7,087 bases of DNA from Betaproteobacteria bacterium (GTDB taxonomy: Bacteria > Pseudomonadota > Gammaproteobacteria > Burkholderiales > SG8-39), in NCBI GenBank assembly GCA_029865405.1, contig JAOUGZ010000134.1:1-7087 (forward strand), written 5' to 3'. Positions 1 through 5,955 of the stretch are shown in pieces. The notes below the pieces were generated by a model, which saw only the letters and a list, made by a program, of their open reading frames with translations, was not told the DNA's origin and searched no databases. Made by a program: the position numbers and the translations under genes. Within the stretch, counting starts at the first letter, position 1. Every line of letters begins with the position of its first letter.

Positions 1-636
1 CGCAATGACGCCGAACCAGGCGCGCATCATGCGCGGCCCGGCCACCAGCAGCACGGCGAGCACCACCGCGGCCTTGGCGAGCGCCTCGGCGATGTCGCGG
101 CCGATGCCCTCGATCGGCCCGCCCAGCGCCGGAACGAGAATCAGGAGCGGCACCACCGCCAGATCCTGGAACAGGAGCACGCCGATGACGTCGCGGCCGT
201 GCGGCGTGTCCAGTTCCAGGCGCTCGGCGAGGAGCTTCGAGACGATCGCCGTCGAGGACATGGCGAGCGCGCCGCCGAGCGCGATGCCCGCCTGCCAGCT
301 GCCGCCGGCGGCAAGCGCCACTGCCGTGCACAGGGCGATGCTCACGACGACCTGCGACAGGCCGAGCCCGAATACCGAGCGGCCCATCGAGCGCAGCTTC
401 GACAGGCTGAACTCCAGCCCGATGGAGAACATCAGGAACACGACGCCGAACTCGGCCAGATGGCGCACCGCCCCGGTATCGGCGACCAGGCCCGCCGCAT
501 GCGGCCCGAGCGCCACGCCGGCGCCCAGGTAGCCGATGATCGGCGGCAGCCCCAGCTTGCGGCACGCCACCACGGCGAGGACGCCGCCCGCGAGCAGCAC
601 GAGAACCGGTTGCAGCGCGAGGCCGGTGGCGTCCAT
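1..636 (-). CDS. CPA2-family monovalent cation:proton antiporter, N-terminal part (runs off the window)
   Basis: This is the first 212 residues of a KefB/KefC-like inner-membrane antiporter, which exchanges K+ or Na+ for protons. Reading the minus strand from the ATG at 636-634 gives an unbroken frame to base 1 with no stop, so the C-terminus (remaining helices and any RCK/TrkA-N domain) lies outside. Visible family features are alternating hydrophobic helices, a glycine-rich IGYLGAGVALGP stretch at residues 34-45, FSIGLEFSL at 70-78, SSTAIVSKLL at about 127-136, and a Q157-D158 pair in VLLFQDLAVVP, where CPA2 proteins carry the ion-binding acidic residue. No Shine-Dalgarno sequence is evident before the start. 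The gene is divergent from kdsD. In E. coli the gene beside kdsD is yrbG, a CaCA-type exchanger, so a different transporter family occupies this position here. Family assignment is firm; the transported ion and the choice between KefB, KefC and YbaL are not. Confidence 0.9.
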   Translation of the reverse strand, partial: MDATGLALQPVLVLLAGGVLAVVACRKLGLPPIIGYLGAGVALGPHAAGLVADTGAVRHLAEFGVVFLMFSIGLEFSLSKLRSMGRSVFGLGLSQVVVSIALCTAVALAAGGSWQAGIALGGALAMSSTAIVSKLLAERLELDTPHGRDVIGVLLFQDLAVVPLLILVPALGGPIEGIGRDIAEALAKAAVVLAVLLVAGPRMMRAWFGVIA

Positions 637-681
637 GGGCACCCGAAGGGTCGGCGAAGGGGAGCGTTATACTTCGCGACT
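637..681. promoter_or_regulatory. Divergent intergenic region between the antiporter gene and kdsD, with a -10-like box
   Basis: This 45-bp gap is the only place for promoters of both outward-facing genes unless they lie inside coding sequence. On the plus strand TATACT (668-673) matches five of six bases of the sigma-70 -10 consensus, but no TTGACA-like -35 lies 16-18 bp upstream. On the minus strand TATAAC (complement of 666-671) overlaps it and could serve the antiporter gene. A purine-rich AAGGGGAG (657-664) sits 17 nt before the kdsD ATG, too far for a normal ribosome binding site. Promoter activity is inferred only from the -10 resemblance and the AT-rich patch in GC-rich surroundings. 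Confidence 0.4.
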
Positions 682-1704
682 ATGATAAGCGCAGTGCGCT
701 CCGAGCGGCAGAGCGCGACGCGGACCGGCGAGGGCGCGCTGGAGCTCGCGCGACACGTCCTCGCGGTCGAAGCCGAGGCCGTGCGCGCGCTGATCGAGCG
801 CGTCGACGAGCGCTTTCTCGCGGCGCTGCGCCTCATCCAGAGATGCCTCGACGGCCAGCGCGGCCGCGTGATCGTCAGCGGCATCGGCAAGTCCGGACAC
901 ATCGCGCGCAAGATCGCCTCGACCATGGCGAGCACGGGCACCCCGGCCTACTTCGTGCACCCCGCGGAGGCAAGCCACGGCGATCTCGGCATGATCCGCG
1001 CCGAGGACGTGTTCATCGCCCTGTCCAACTCGGGCGAAAGCGCCGAATTGCTGCGCATCGTGCCGGCCATCAAGCGCGAAGGCGCGAAACTGGTGGCGAT
1101 CACCGGCCAGGCGGATTCGACGCTCGCGCGCGAAGCCGACGTGCATCTGGATGCGGCGGTGGCGAAGGAAGCCTGCCCGCTCAACCTGTCGCCCACCGCC
1201 AGCACCACGGCGGCGCTCGCCCTGGGCGATGCGCTGGCCATTGCGCTGCTCGACGCGCGCGGCTTTTCGGCGGCGGATTTCGCGCGCTCGCACCCGGGCG
1301 GGTCGCTGCATCGCGAAGCGCTCAAGCACGTCGCCGACGTCATGCATCGCGGCGCCGATGTGCCGAAGGTGCGGGAGAGCGCCACCCTCAAGCAGGCCCT
1401 GGACGAGATGACGCGCGGCGGGCTGGGCATGACCGCGGTGGTGGACGCGGCAGGGCGCGTGCGCGGCATCTTCACCGACGGCGACCTGCGCCGCGCGCTG
1501 AAGAAGGTGGCGGCGCTGAAGTCGGCGCGCGTCGCGCGCGTCATGTCCCCGAACCCGCGCACCATCGCCCCCGAAGCCCTGGCCACGGCGGCGGTGGCCC
1601 TGATGGAACGTCACCGCATCAGCCAGTTGCTGGTGGTCAATGCGGCGGGAGAACTGGTCGGCGCGCTCAACATGAACGACCTGTTGCGCGCCAAGGTGGT
1701 CTGA
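682..1704 (+). CDS. kdsD: Arabinose-5-phosphate isomerase KdsD
   Basis: This enzyme converts D-ribulose 5-phosphate to D-arabinose 5-phosphate in the cytoplasm, the first step towards Kdo of the LPS inner core. The 340-residue product has a SIS domain (about residues 50-190) followed by two CBS domains (about 215-340), the standard KdsD layout. Residues equivalent to the E. coli catalytic set K59, E111, E152 and H193 are present at K70 (GIGKSGH), E122 (after NSGES), E163 (AKEACPL) and H204 (RSHPGG), a constant offset of 11. The C-terminal IFTDGDLRRAL and MNDLLRAKVV segments are also typical. The start was set at the ATG at 682, giving about 11 extra N-terminal residues relative to E. coli; a GTG at 694 is an alternative. 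No good ribosome binding site precedes either. It heads the LPS gene block, 4 bp before kdsC. Confidence 0.96.
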   Translation: MISAVRSERQSATRTGEGALELARHVLAVEAEAVRALIERVDERFLAALRLIQRCLDGQRGRVIVSGIGKSGHIARKIASTMASTGTPAYFVHPAEASHGDLGMIRAEDVFIALSNSGESAELLRIVPAIKREGAKLVAITGQADSTLAREADVHLDAAVAKEACPLNLSPTASTTAALALGDALAIALLDARGFSAADFARSHPGGSLHREALKHVADVMHRGADVPKVRESATLKQALDEMTRGGLGMTAVVDAAGRVRGIFTDGDLRRALKKVAALKSARVARVMSPNPRTIAPEALATAAVALMERHRISQLLVVNAAGELVGALNMNDLLRAKVV

Positions 1705-1708
1705 AGCG

Positions 1709-2245
1709 ATGGCGCAGGTTTCCGCCGACGCGCTCGAGCGCGCCGCGCGCCTCCGGCTCATGGTATTCGACGTGGACGGCGTGCTCACCGACGGGCGCCT
1801 GTGGTACGGGCCGCGGGGCGAGGAGCTGAAGGCGTTCCACGCGCGCGACGGCCACGGGCTGAAGCTGCTCGCCGAATGCGGCATCGCGGCGGCGCTGCTC
1901 ACCGGGCGGCGTTCGGCGGCGCTTGCAGTGCGCGCCGCGGAGCTCGGCCTGCGCCACGTCCTGCAGGGCGTGGAGGACAAGCGCCCGGCGTTCGAGCGGC
2001 TTCTCGCGCAGCTCGGCATCGAGCCCGGCGCCGCCGGCTACATGGGCGATGACCTGCCGGACCTGCCGGTGCTCGGGTATTGCGGTTTCGCCTGCGCGCC
2101 GCCGGGGGCGCACGCGCTGGCGCTGCGGCGCGCGCACTACGTGCCGGACGCGCCGGCCGGCGCCGGTGCCGCGCGCGAGGTGTGCGAGTACGTGCTCGGC
2201 GCGCAAGGCCGTCTGGAGAACGCGCTGGCGAGGTACCTCGCGTGA
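1709..2245 (+). CDS. kdsC: 3-deoxy-D-manno-octulosonate 8-phosphate phosphatase KdsC
   Basis: KdsC is a cytoplasmic HAD-superfamily phosphatase that hydrolyses Kdo 8-phosphate to Kdo, the third step of Kdo synthesis. The 178-residue length fits this cap-less, tetramer-forming subfamily. HAD motif I is DVDGVLTDG at residues 21-29, with D21 as the expected nucleophile and D23 as the acid/base. Motif II is the threonine of TGR (65-67). The motif III lysine is probably K91 (VEDKRPAFE), and motif IV is GDDLPDLP around D114-D115 and D118. The ATG at 1709 is the first usable start, 4 bp after the kdsD stop; its Shine-Dalgarno is weak, so translation probably depends on coupling to kdsD. The stop TGA overlaps the GTG start of lptC. 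The alanine/glycine-rich C-terminus (residues 145-156) is low complexity but in frame. Confidence 0.96.
   Translation: MAQVSADALERAARLRLMVFDVDGVLTDGRLWYGPRGEELKAFHARDGHGLKLLAECGIAAALLTGRRSAALAVRAAELGLRHVLQGVEDKRPAFERLLAQLGIEPGAAGYMGDDLPDLPVLGYCGFACAPPGAHALALRRAHYVPDAPAGAGAAREVCEYVLGAQGRLENALARYLA
2227..2233 (+). promoter_or_regulatory. Ribosome binding site deciding the lptC start
   Basis: GGCGAGG at 2227-2233 lies inside the last kdsC codons. Its GAGG core is 8 nt from the GTG at 2242 but 14 nt from the in-frame ATG at 2248. The spacing favours the GTG start, which also forms the GTGA overlap with the kdsC stop. Confidence 0.5.
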
Positions 2246-2820
2246 AGATGTCCACCACGCGGCTGTTTCCTCTCGTCCTGATGCTCGCGCTGGCGCTGCT
2301 CAGCTTCTGGCTGGAACGCACCGCGCGCGAGGTGCCGGCGCCGCCGGCGCAGCTGCGCCATGATCCGGACTACAGCGTCGAGGAGTTCACCATCACCCAC
2401 TTCAGTCGCGCCGGCGCGCCCGAGTCGACGCTCTCGGCGGCGAAGATGGTGCACTATCCCGACGACGACACGACTGCGCTGGTGGCGCCGCGCCTGCTGC
2501 AGTCCCGGCCCGAGCGGCCGCGCCTCGTACTCAGCGCCGACCGCGGCATGCTGTCGCGCGACGGCGAGGAGCTGTTCCTGCACGACAATGTGCTGCTGCT
2601 GCGCGAGGCTGGCGCCGATTCCGTCGAGACCCGCATGCAGTCGAGCTTCCTGCACGTGGTGCGCGCGCGCTCCCTGGTGCGCACCGATCGGGAAGTGCGC
2701 ATCAGCGAGCGCGGGCGTACGCTCGTCGGCCTGGGCATGGAGTACGACAACGAAACACGCCAGTTGACGCTGCAGGCGCAGGTGCGGGGGGTGTTCGAGG
2801 CGGAGGCGACACAACAATGA
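2242..2820 (+). CDS. lptC: LPS export system protein LptC
   Basis: LptC is a single-pass inner-membrane protein that takes LPS from the LptB2FG transporter and hands it to periplasmic LptA. The 192-residue product has a short N-terminus, one hydrophobic segment at about residues 7-24 (rich in Leu, Phe and Ala, ending SFWLER), then a periplasmic beta-rich domain of the OstA/LptC fold. Typical stretches are FTITHF (49-54), [21 protein letters not shown] and [16 protein letters not shown] chose the GTG at 2242 because it overlaps the kdsC stop in GTGA and has a GAGG at good spacing; starting at the ATG at 2248 would remove only two residues. Identification relies on the membrane anchor plus position between kdsC and lptA, since LptC diverges strongly in sequence. 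The stop overlaps the lptA start in ATGA. Confidence 0.93.
   Translation: MKMSTTRLFPLVLMLALALLSFWLERTAREVPAPPAQLRHDPDYSVEEFTITHFSRAGAPESTLSAAKMVHYPDDDTTALVAPRLLQSRPERPRLVLSADRGMLSRDGEELFLHDNVLLLREAGADSVETRMQSSFLHVVRARSLVRTDREVRISERGRTLVGLGMEYDNETRQLTLQAQVRGVFEAEATQQ
2802..2806 (+). promoter_or_regulatory. Ribosome binding site of lptA
   Basis: GGAGG lies in the final codons of lptC. Spacing is 10 nt to the ATG at 2817 and 13 nt to the second in-frame ATG at 2820, so the first ATG, which overlaps the lptC stop, is preferred. Confidence 0.55.
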
Positions 2821-3377
2821 TGGGCCGGCGTACCGCGACCGCCCTCGCCATTGCGATCGCCATCGTGTCTGCCTTTTCGGCCAGGGCCGAAAAGGCAGAT
2901 CGGGAAAAGCCCACGCAGGTGGAAGCGAACCGGATGACCTCCGACGAGGCGCGGCGCATCAGCATCTTCGAGGGCGGCGTGGTGCTCACCAAGGGCACCC
3001 TGCAGCTGCAGGCCGAGCGCGTCGTCGTGCGCCAGGACGCCGACGGCTTCCAGCACGCCAGCGCCACGGGCAGCCCGGTGCGCTTGCGCCAGAAGAGCGA
3101 CCCGCGCGGCGGCGCGGAAGGCGTGTGGATCGAAGGGCAGGCCGGCCGCATCGAGATCGACGAGAAGAACGAGCGCATCGAGCTGCACCAGGACGCGCAT
3201 GTGACCCGCGACAAGGACGAGGTGCGCGGCAGCTACATCCTCTACGATCAGCGCTCGGAGTTCTTCTCGGTGTCCAGCGCGAAGGACGCGCCCGGCTCGC
3301 GCGTGCGCGCCGTGATCCAGCCGAAGACGCCGGACGGCGAGGCGCCCGCGGCAAAGAAGCCCGAGGCGAAGAAGTGA
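2817..3377 (+). CDS. lptA: Periplasmic LPS transport protein LptA
   Basis: LptA forms the periplasmic bridge that carries LPS from LptC to LptD at the outer membrane. The 186-residue product begins with a signal peptide: a basic start (MMGRRT), a hydrophobic core of repeated Ala/Ile (about residues 7-20) and an ARA cleavage motif after A24. The mature part is an OstA-type beta-jellyroll; [35 protein letters not shown] and the later [34 protein letters not shown] fit the repeated strand pattern of the family. The C-terminus is Lys/Ala/Pro-rich (about residues 168-186) and probably disordered. The ATG at 2817 overlaps the lptC stop (ATGA), and the stop overlaps the lptB GTG. A perfect inverted repeat covers the codons around the signal-peptide cleavage site. 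Confidence 0.95.
   Translation: MMGRRTATALAIAIAIVSAFSARAEKADREKPTQVEANRMTSDEARRISIFEGGVVLTKGTLQLQAERVVVRQDADGFQHASATGSPVRLRQKSDPRGGAEGVWIEGQAGRIEIDEKNERIELHQDAHVTRDKDEVRGSYILYDQRSEFFSVSSAKDAPGSRVRAVIQPKTPDGEAPAAKKPEAKK
2868..2899. repeat. Perfect 15-bp inverted repeat inside the lptA signal-peptide region
   Basis: The left arm is 2868-2882 (TCTGCCTTTTCGGCC) and the right arm is 2885-2899 (GGCCGAAAAGGCAGA), with only AG between them. The arms are exact reverse complements, and one further G-T wobble pair is possible at 2867/2900. As RNA this would fold as about 14 bp with a 4-nt loop, starting 51 nt into the lptA reading frame. It encodes residues 18-28, the end of the signal peptide and the first mature residues. 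No run of T follows the right arm, so it does not look like an intrinsic terminator. Function is unknown. Confidence 0.9.
3363..3366 (+). promoter_or_regulatory. Ribosome binding site supporting the lptB GTG start
   Basis: GAGG in the last lptA codons is 7 nt from the GTG at 3374. This supports initiation at the non-ATG codon; the next in-frame Met (LptB residue 48) lies beyond the Walker A motif and cannot be the start. Confidence 0.5.
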
Positions 3378-4096
3378 GCCTGCTGCGCTGCGAGCGCCTG
3401 CGCAAGCGCTACAAGTCGCGCGCGGTGGTGCAGGACGTGTCGCTCGAAGTCTCGAGCGGCGAGGTGGTGGGGCTGCTCGGCCCCAACGGCGCGGGCAAGA
3501 CCACCTGCTTCTACATGATCGTCGGCCTGATCGCCGCCGATTCGGGCCGCATCCACCTCGACGGGCGCGAGCTCACGCACCTGCCGATCCACGCGCGCGC
3601 GCGCCTGGGGATTTCGTATCTGCCGCAGGAAAACTCGGTGTTCCGCAAGCTCTCCGTGGAGGAGAACGTGCAGGCGGTGCTCGAGCTGCAGGGGCTCGGC
3701 GCCGGCGACGTCGAGGCGCGGCTGCAGGAGCTGCTCAAGGATCTCAACATCGCGCACCTGCGCAAGCACGCGGCGCTGTCGCTCTCGGGCGGCGAGCGCC
3801 GGCGCCTCGAGATCGCGCGCGCGCTCGCCACGCGGCCGGCCTTCATCCTGCTCGACGAGCCCTTTGCCGGCGTCGATCCGATCGCCGTGCTCGACATCCA
3901 GCGCATCATCCGCTTCCTGAAGGAGCGCGCCATCGGCGTGCTCATCACAGATCATAACGTTCGCGAGACGCTCGGCATCTGCGATCGGGCCTATATCATC
4001 AACGAAGGCGCGGTGCTCGCCTCCGGCCATCCCGAGGAGATCGTCTATAATGACAGCGTGCGCCGGGTATATCTCGGCGAGCATTTCCGCATGTAG
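3374..4096 (+). CDS. lptB: LPS export ABC transporter ATPase LptB
   Basis: LptB is the cytoplasmic ATPase that, as a dimer with LptF and LptG, powers LPS extraction from the inner membrane. The 240-residue product matches the 241 residues of E. coli LptB. Motifs in order are Walker A GPNGAGKT (36-43), Q-loop Q85 in YLPQENSVF, signature LSGGE (137-141), Walker B FILLDE (157-162) with E162 as the catalytic glutamate, and the switch histidine H194 in [18 protein letters not shown] after Walker B and the [12 protein letters not shown]-terminus are LptB-specific rather than generic ABC features. The start is a GTG in a GTGA overlap with the lptA stop, which implies translational coupling. lptF and lptG are not in the window, as is usual because they form a separate operon. 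Confidence 0.97.
   Translation: MSLLRCERLRKRYKSRAVVQDVSLEVSSGEVVGLLGPNGAGKTTCFYMIVGLIAADSGRIHLDGRELTHLPIHARARLGISYLPQENSVFRKLSVEENVQAVLELQGLGAGDVEARLQELLKDLNIAHLRKHAALSLSGGERRRLEIARALATRPAFILLDEPFAGVDPIAVLDIQRIIRFLKERAIGVLITDHNVRETLGICDRAYIINEGAVLASGHPEEIVYNDSVRRVYLGEHFRM
4046..4051 (+). promoter_or_regulatory. Perfect -10 hexamer inside the 3' end of lptB, candidate rpoN promoter
   Basis: TATAAT lies 75 nt before the rpoN ATG, within codons for V-Y-N-D of LptB. No TTGACA-like -35 lies 16-18 bp upstream and there is no extended -10 TG. Because YND is encoded here, the match may be imposed by the protein. Confidence 0.3.
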
Positions 4097-4126
4097 CCGG
4101 CCGCGCGCCGCAGTCTCCTTGCCTCC

Positions 4127-5542
4127 ATGAAGCCCACTCTGCAGTTCCGGCTCTCGCAGCACCTCACGCTGACGCCGCAGCTGCAGCAGTCGATCCGCCT
4201 GCTGCAGCTCTCCACGGTCGAGCTGAACCAGGAAATCGAGCGCCTGCTGATGGAAAACCCGATTCTCGAGCGCGAGGACATCGAGGGCGATGCGCAGGCC
4301 GCCTTCACCCCGCCGCGCGACGCAACGCAAAGCGCGTCGGAAGCCGCCACGCAGGCGGCGGCGGAGCCCGCGGAGCGGCCCGAGGACTGGCTGGCCGAGA
4401 TCGCCGCGCCGGCGCCGCGCGGCGACGACGACGAGGAAGGCGACCGCGCGCTGGCTGCGCCCGACACGCCGACGCTGCGCGACCATCTCAACCAGCAGCT
4501 CACGCTCACGGGCATCGGCGAGCGCGACCGGGCGCTGGTCGCGCTGCTGATCGACGTGCTCGACGAGGACGGCTACCTCACCCAGCCGCTGGAGGAGATC
4601 GTCGCGCTCTTTGCCGACGAGGCCCAGGTCGATCTCGAGGAGCTCGGCATCGCGCTGCGGCACCTGCAGAACTTCGAGCCCGCGGGCGTCGGCGCGCGAT
4701 CGCCGGCGGAGTGCCTGCTGCTGCAGCTGCGCGCCCATGCCGCGCACCCGGCCTGCGCGCTCGCCACGCAGATCGTCGGCAAGCATCTCGAGCTGCTCGC
4801 CGGGCGCGATTACGCGCGGCTGCGCGCCCTGACCGGCGCGCAGGAGGCGGACCTGCGCGCGGCGCAGAAGCTGATCCAGAGCCTCAGCCCGCGCCCGGGC
4901 GCGGCGTTCGCGCGCGTCGAGACGCGCTACATGATCCCGGACGTGATCGTGAAGAAGACCCGCAACGTGTGGCGCGCCAGCCTCAATCCCGACGCCATGC
5001 CGCGCCTGCGCATCAATCGCCTTTACGCGGACCTCGCCGGCAGCGCGCGCAACGGCTCGAATGCGCTCGCCTCGCAGCTGCAGGAGGCGCGCTGGCTGAT
5101 CAAGAACGTGCAGCAGCGCTTCGACACCATCCTGCGCGTGTCGCAGGCGATCGTCGACCGCCAGCGCCATTTCTTCGAGCACGGCGAAGTGGCGATGCGG
5201 CCCATGGTGCTGCGCGAGATCGCCGAGACCCTCGGCCTGCACGAGAGCACGATTTCGCGCGTCACCACGCAGAAGTTCATGGCGACGCCGCGCGGCACGT
5301 TCGAGCTGAAGTACTTCTTCAGCAGCCAGCTCGCCACCGACGCCGGCGGCGCGACCTCGTCGACCGCGATCCGCGCCCTCATCCGGCAGCTGGTGAGCGC
5401 CGAGGACGCGCGTGCGCCGCTTTCGGACGCGAGCATCGCGCAGATCCTCGGCCAGCAGGGGATCGTCGTGGCGCGCCGCACGATCGCCAAATACCGGGAA
5501 TCTTTGCAGATCCCGCCCGTCAATCAGCGAAAGACCCTCTAG
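4127..5542 (+). CDS. rpoN: RNA polymerase sigma-54 factor RpoN
   Basis: Sigma-54 directs RNA polymerase to -24/-12 promoters that need enhancer-binding AAA+ activators, commonly for nitrogen use, motility or stress genes. The 471-residue product has all regions. Region I (about 1-50) is Gln/Leu-rich with TPQLQQSIRLLQLSTVEL and MENPILE. An acidic, Ala/Pro-rich region II linker follows (about 51-110, with GDDDEEGD). Next come the core-binding domain and the helix-turn-helix segment with HESTISRVTTQKF and the conserved TPRGTFELKYFFS (360 to about 399). The RpoN box ARRTIAKYRE at 449-458 reads the -24 element. The ATG at 4127 aligns with family N-termini. No Shine-Dalgarno precedes it; the 30-bp gap after lptB is pyrimidine-rich instead. 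It is likely cotranscribed with the LPS genes, possibly with an extra promoter inside lptB. No sigma-54 promoter is visible nearby. Confidence 0.97.
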   Translation: MKPTLQFRLSQHLTLTPQLQQSIRLLQLSTVELNQEIERLLMENPILEREDIEGDAQAAFTPPRDATQSASEAATQAAAEPAERPEDWLAEIAAPAPRGDDDEEGDRALAAPDTPTLRDHLNQQLTLTGIGERDRALVALLIDVLDEDGYLTQPLEEIVALFADEAQVDLEELGIALRHLQNFEPAGVGARSPAECLLLQLRAHAAHPACALATQIVGKHLELLAGRDYARLRALTGAQEADLRAAQKLIQSLSPRPGAAFARVETRYMIPDVIVKKTRNVWRASLNPDAMPRLRINRLYADLAGSARNGSNALASQLQEARWLIKNVQQRFDTILRVSQAIVDRQRHFFEHGEVAMRPMVLREIAETLGLHESTISRVTTQKFMATPRGTFELKYFFSSQLATDAGGATSSTAIRALIRQLVSAEDARAPLSDASIAQILGQQGIVVARRTIAKYRESLQIPPVNQRKTL

Positions 5543-5548
5543 AAAGGA
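5543..5548 (+). promoter_or_regulatory. Strong ribosome binding site of hpf
   Basis: AAAGGA starts directly after the rpoN stop codon and is 4 nt from the hpf ATG at 5553. It is among the clearest Shine-Dalgarno sequences in the window, consistent with high or independent translation of hpf. Confidence 0.65.
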
Positions 5549-5552
5549 ATTC

Positions 5553-5873
5553 ATGAACCTGAACGTGAGCGGCCACCACCTCGAAATCACGCCGGCGCTG
5601 CGCACTTACGTGCAGGAGAAGCTGTCGCGCGTCACGCGCCATTTCGACCACGTCATCGACGCGCATGTGGTGCTGTCGGTCGACAAGCTCAGGCAGAAGG
5701 CGGAAGTCACCCTGCGCGTGCGCGGCAAGGACATCCACTGCGCCAGCGAAGAGCAGGACCTGTACGCCGCCATCGACCTCGTCACCGACAAGCTCGACCG
5801 GCAGGTGCTCAAGTACAAGGCCAAGCGCAGCGCCAAGCCGCACGAAGCGCTCAAGCGCGCTGACAATGTTTGA
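5553..5873 (+). CDS. hpf: Ribosome hibernation promoting factor, short form (HPF/YfiA family)
   Basis: This protein binds the 30S subunit in slow-growing cells, occupies the mRNA/tRNA channel and promotes inactive 70S or 100S ribosomes. The 106-residue product fits the short HPF/YfiA class (E. coli HPF 95, YfiA 113 residues) and lacks the C-terminal dimerisation domain of long HPF. The N-terminal MNLNVSGHHLEITPALRTYVQEKLSRVTRHFD and DLYAAIDLVTDKLDRQVLKYK are typical, in a beta-alpha-beta-beta-beta-alpha order, with a basic Lys/Arg-rich tail (residues 86-102). It begins 10 bp after rpoN, an association also found in E. coli, where it was first described as a presumed sigma-54 modulation protein. 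A direct effect on sigma-54 is not supported by the sequence. Confidence 0.95.
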   Translation: MNLNVSGHHLEITPALRTYVQEKLSRVTRHFDHVIDAHVVLSVDKLRQKAEVTLRVRGKDIHCASEEQDLYAAIDLVTDKLDRQVLKYKAKRSAKPHEALKRADNV

Positions 5874-5880
5874 TCCTCGC

Positions 5881-5898
5881 CCCGGCCTGCGCGCCGGG
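5881..5898 (+). terminator. Weak GC-rich hairpin after hpf, possible terminator
   Basis: CCCGGC (5881-5886) and GCCGGG (5893-5898) pair across a 6-nt loop, 8 nt after the hpf stop. There is no T-run after the stem, so at most this is a leaky or Rho-assisted terminator, or an RNA-processing or mRNA-protecting hairpin. Confidence 0.25.
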
Positions 5899-5911
5899 CC
5901 CTGCCTTGGGC

Positions 5912-5917
5912 TATAAT
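5912..5917 (+). promoter_or_regulatory. Perfect -10 hexamer upstream of ptsN, candidate ptsN-hprK promoter
   Basis: TATAAT sits in the 82-bp hpf-ptsN gap, the widest spacing between same-strand genes here. A start site near 5924 would give a leader of about 32 nt before the ptsN ATG. The -35 region overlaps the GC-rich hairpin and has no TTGACA match, so activity may need an activator or be modest. Being noncoding, this hexamer is not imposed by codons. Confidence 0.5.
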
Positions 5918-5955
5918 CCGCGCCCTCTGCTGCGCCGCCGCGTCGGCGCTGGATC

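Noticed and set aside
5..532. A 175-codon plus-strand open frame at the left edge
   Set aside because: It lies opposite the antiporter gene, whose minus-strand translation has clear membrane helices and CPA2 motifs; the plus-strand product is Ser/Arg/Ala/Pro-rich noise.
199..681. Upstream extension of the kdsD frame to an ATG at 199
   Set aside because: The extra 161 residues are Arg/Gln/His-rich, are antisense to the antiporter and have no counterpart in KdsD, whose homology begins shortly after the ATG at 682.
667..2019. A 450-codon open frame on the minus strand opposite kdsD and kdsC
   Set aside because: Shadow of the kdsD/kdsC codon pattern; His/Arg/Ala-rich without domain motifs.
2150..2163. 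14-bp perfect palindrome GCGCCGGCCGGCGC in kdsC
   Set aside because: Made only of G and C in a low-complexity Ala/Gly/Pro-coding stretch; expected by chance in DNA of this composition.
2999..3012. 14-bp palindrome CCTGCAGCTGCAGG in lptA
   Set aside because: It arises from alternating CTG and CAG codons (Leu-Gln-Leu-Gln), which recur elsewhere, for example in rpoN; no sign of function.
3248..5605. A 785-codon open frame on the minus strand opposite lptB, rpoN and part of hpf
   Set aside because: It is antisense to three well-recognised genes, its product is a low-complexity Arg/Ala/Leu-rich string with no family features, and long antisense frames are expected where GC-rich third codon positions suppress stop codons.
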